Shown piece by piece: positions 1 through 64,000 of a stretch of DNA of 64,000 nt. Position numbers and translations under genes: made by a program. Source of the stretch: Chionoecetes opilio (lineage: Eukaryota; Arthropoda; Malacostraca; Decapoda; Majidae); the NCBI GenBank assembly GCA_016584305.1, contig JACEEZ010011952.1, positions 118,081 to 182,080 of the forward strand, given 5' to 3'. The notes under the pieces were generated by a model. That model was not told the origin of the DNA, searched no databases, and saw only the letters and a program-made list of their open reading frames with translations. Within the stretch, counting starts at the first letter, position 1. Every line of letters begins with the position of its first letter.

Positions 1-135
1 GGCGGGGAACAAGTTATCACAGATCGTACGAGCAAGAACCATTTATGATTTTCAAGAATAAGTTAGGTAAAATTAGATATGGAAACAGGACAATGCGGGC
101 TGGACTCAAATTGTATACGTAGACACTAATCAGGT

Positions 136-138
<3 letters not shown>

Positions 139-224
<86 letters not shown>

Positions 225-237
225 ACACACACACACA
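139..237. repeat. (AC)n microsatellite
   Basis: About 98 bp of AC, following a LINE family 1 tail. Confidence 0.97.
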
Positions 238-464
238 CCCATTTCAAATTGAAAAGGACAACATGCAAGAGGGATATAAAAAAATACAGCTTCCCGTATA
301 GAAGCATAGAAGCCTGGAACTACCTTGATGCAAAAGTGATTAATGCAAGAAGTATTCAGGACTTCAAAGGCAAACTGGATAATAGTAGATTTGGAGACGG
401 GACAGTGCGAGCATAGTTCTTTTCCTGTATGTTACAACTAGGTAAATACAACTAGGTAAATACC
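238..464 (+). mobile_element. LINE 3' end, family 1 (ACTAGGTAAATACA tail)
   Basis: Terminal part of a second LINE family: coding-like end (TTCAAAGGCAAACTGGATAA, GATTTGGAGACGGGACAGTG) followed by a tail of ACTAGGTAAATACA repeats. Another short copy is at 51-138. Confidence 0.72.
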
Positions 465-501
465 ACGTTTTTTTTTTGCTACAAACTACGCTGTGCCTTA
501 C

Positions 502-63315
<62,814 letters not shown>

Positions 63316-64000
63316 CTAGCGGGTACAGAGATTTTGTTGTAATGAAGAAGTAGAAAAGAAGAACAAGAACAAGAAGAAGAACACAAGAAAGAAGGGATTT
63401 GTTGTAATATAGAAGAAGTAGAAAAGACGATGTACAAGAACAAGAAAAAGAAGACAAGAAAGAAGGGATTGTTGTAATATAGAAGAAAAGAACAAGAACA
63501 AGAAAAAGAAGACAAGAAAGAAGGGATTGTTGTAATATATAAGAAGAAAAGAACAAGAAAAAGAAGACAAGAAAGAAGGGATTGTTGTAATATATAAGAA
63601 GAAAAGAACAAAAACAAGAAAAAGAAGACAAGAAAGAAGGGATTGTTGTAATATATAAGAAGAAAAGAACAAGAACAAGAAAAAGAAGACAAGAAGGGAT
63701 TGTTGTAATATAGAAGAAGAAAAGAACAAGAACAAGAAAAAGAAGACAAGAAAGAAGGGATTGTTGTAATGAAGAAGTAGAAAAGAAGATGAAGAAGAGG
63801 AAGAAAAACAAGAAGCAGTAGAAGAAGAGGTTTTGTTTTATTAAAGAAGTAGAAAAGAAGAAGAAGAAAATAATACGATGAAGAAGCAGTAAAAGAAGAA
63901 TAGGAAGAAGTAAAGTAGAAAAAGTAATAAAGAAGAAAAGAACAAGAACAAGAACAAGAAAAAGAAGACAAGAAAGAAAGGATTTGTTGTAATATAGAAG
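63316..64000. repeat. ~60-bp A/G-rich minisatellite up to the window end
   Basis: Nine or so units of AAGGGATTGTTGTAATATA, AGAAGAAAAGAACAAGAACA, AGAAAAAGAAGACAAG in the intron upstream of exon 1. No coding exon seen here. Confidence 0.93.

Overview
The window looks like nuclear DNA of an arthropod, most likely a decapod crustacean. This is inferred from the many small phase-consistent exons, the very dense microsatellites and minisatellites, tRNA-derived SINEs, TA- and TTAA-flanked MITEs, and TTAGG-like blocks. No bacterial or viral gene organisation is seen.

One gene fills almost the whole window. It is on the minus strand and its exons match the giant bridge-like lipid transfer protein BLTP1 (human KIAA1109, Drosophila tweek). 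I place 53 coding exons, from an N-terminal membrane anchor at 63,315 down to 502, about 9.5 kb of coding sequence or roughly 3,180 codons. This covers from the N-terminal helix to about two thirds of the ~5,000-residue family. The initiator exon lies beyond 64,000 and the C-terminal third beyond position 1. Exon lengths and phases chain without conflict except at two places: exon 28 (28361-28565) carries one extra base, and a conserved block of about 40 residues expected between exons 19 and 20 (35.2-36.4 kb) is not found. Two introns appear to use GC-AG ends.

A second, intronless, GC-rich coding region (56917-58098) lies on the plus strand inside the intron between exons 4 and 5. Its first part is a CCDC25-like NFACT-R domain protein. 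The same frame continues past two UAG codons into a segment resembling a KH RNA-binding domain, and then an A-rich tail, as in a retrocopy.

The introns are made mostly of repeats: (a) a TTAA-flanked piggyBac-like MITE with about 12 copies, (b) several TA-flanked pogo/Tigger-like MITE families with CAG...CTG ends, (c) long-armed foldback elements, (d) two tRNA-derived SINE families, (e) 3' ends of at least two LINE families plus LINE ORF2 pieces, and (f) minisatellites. Several tandem repeats contain copies of this gene's own splice sites. The most striking is the ~31-bp array at 26.3-27.8 kb, whose last copy is the acceptor of exon 29. I found no CRISPR array, operon or obviously new defence or biosynthetic system. 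The unusual material is the splice-site-derived repeats, the nested two-domain coding region and the frame and conservation breaks in BLTP1.
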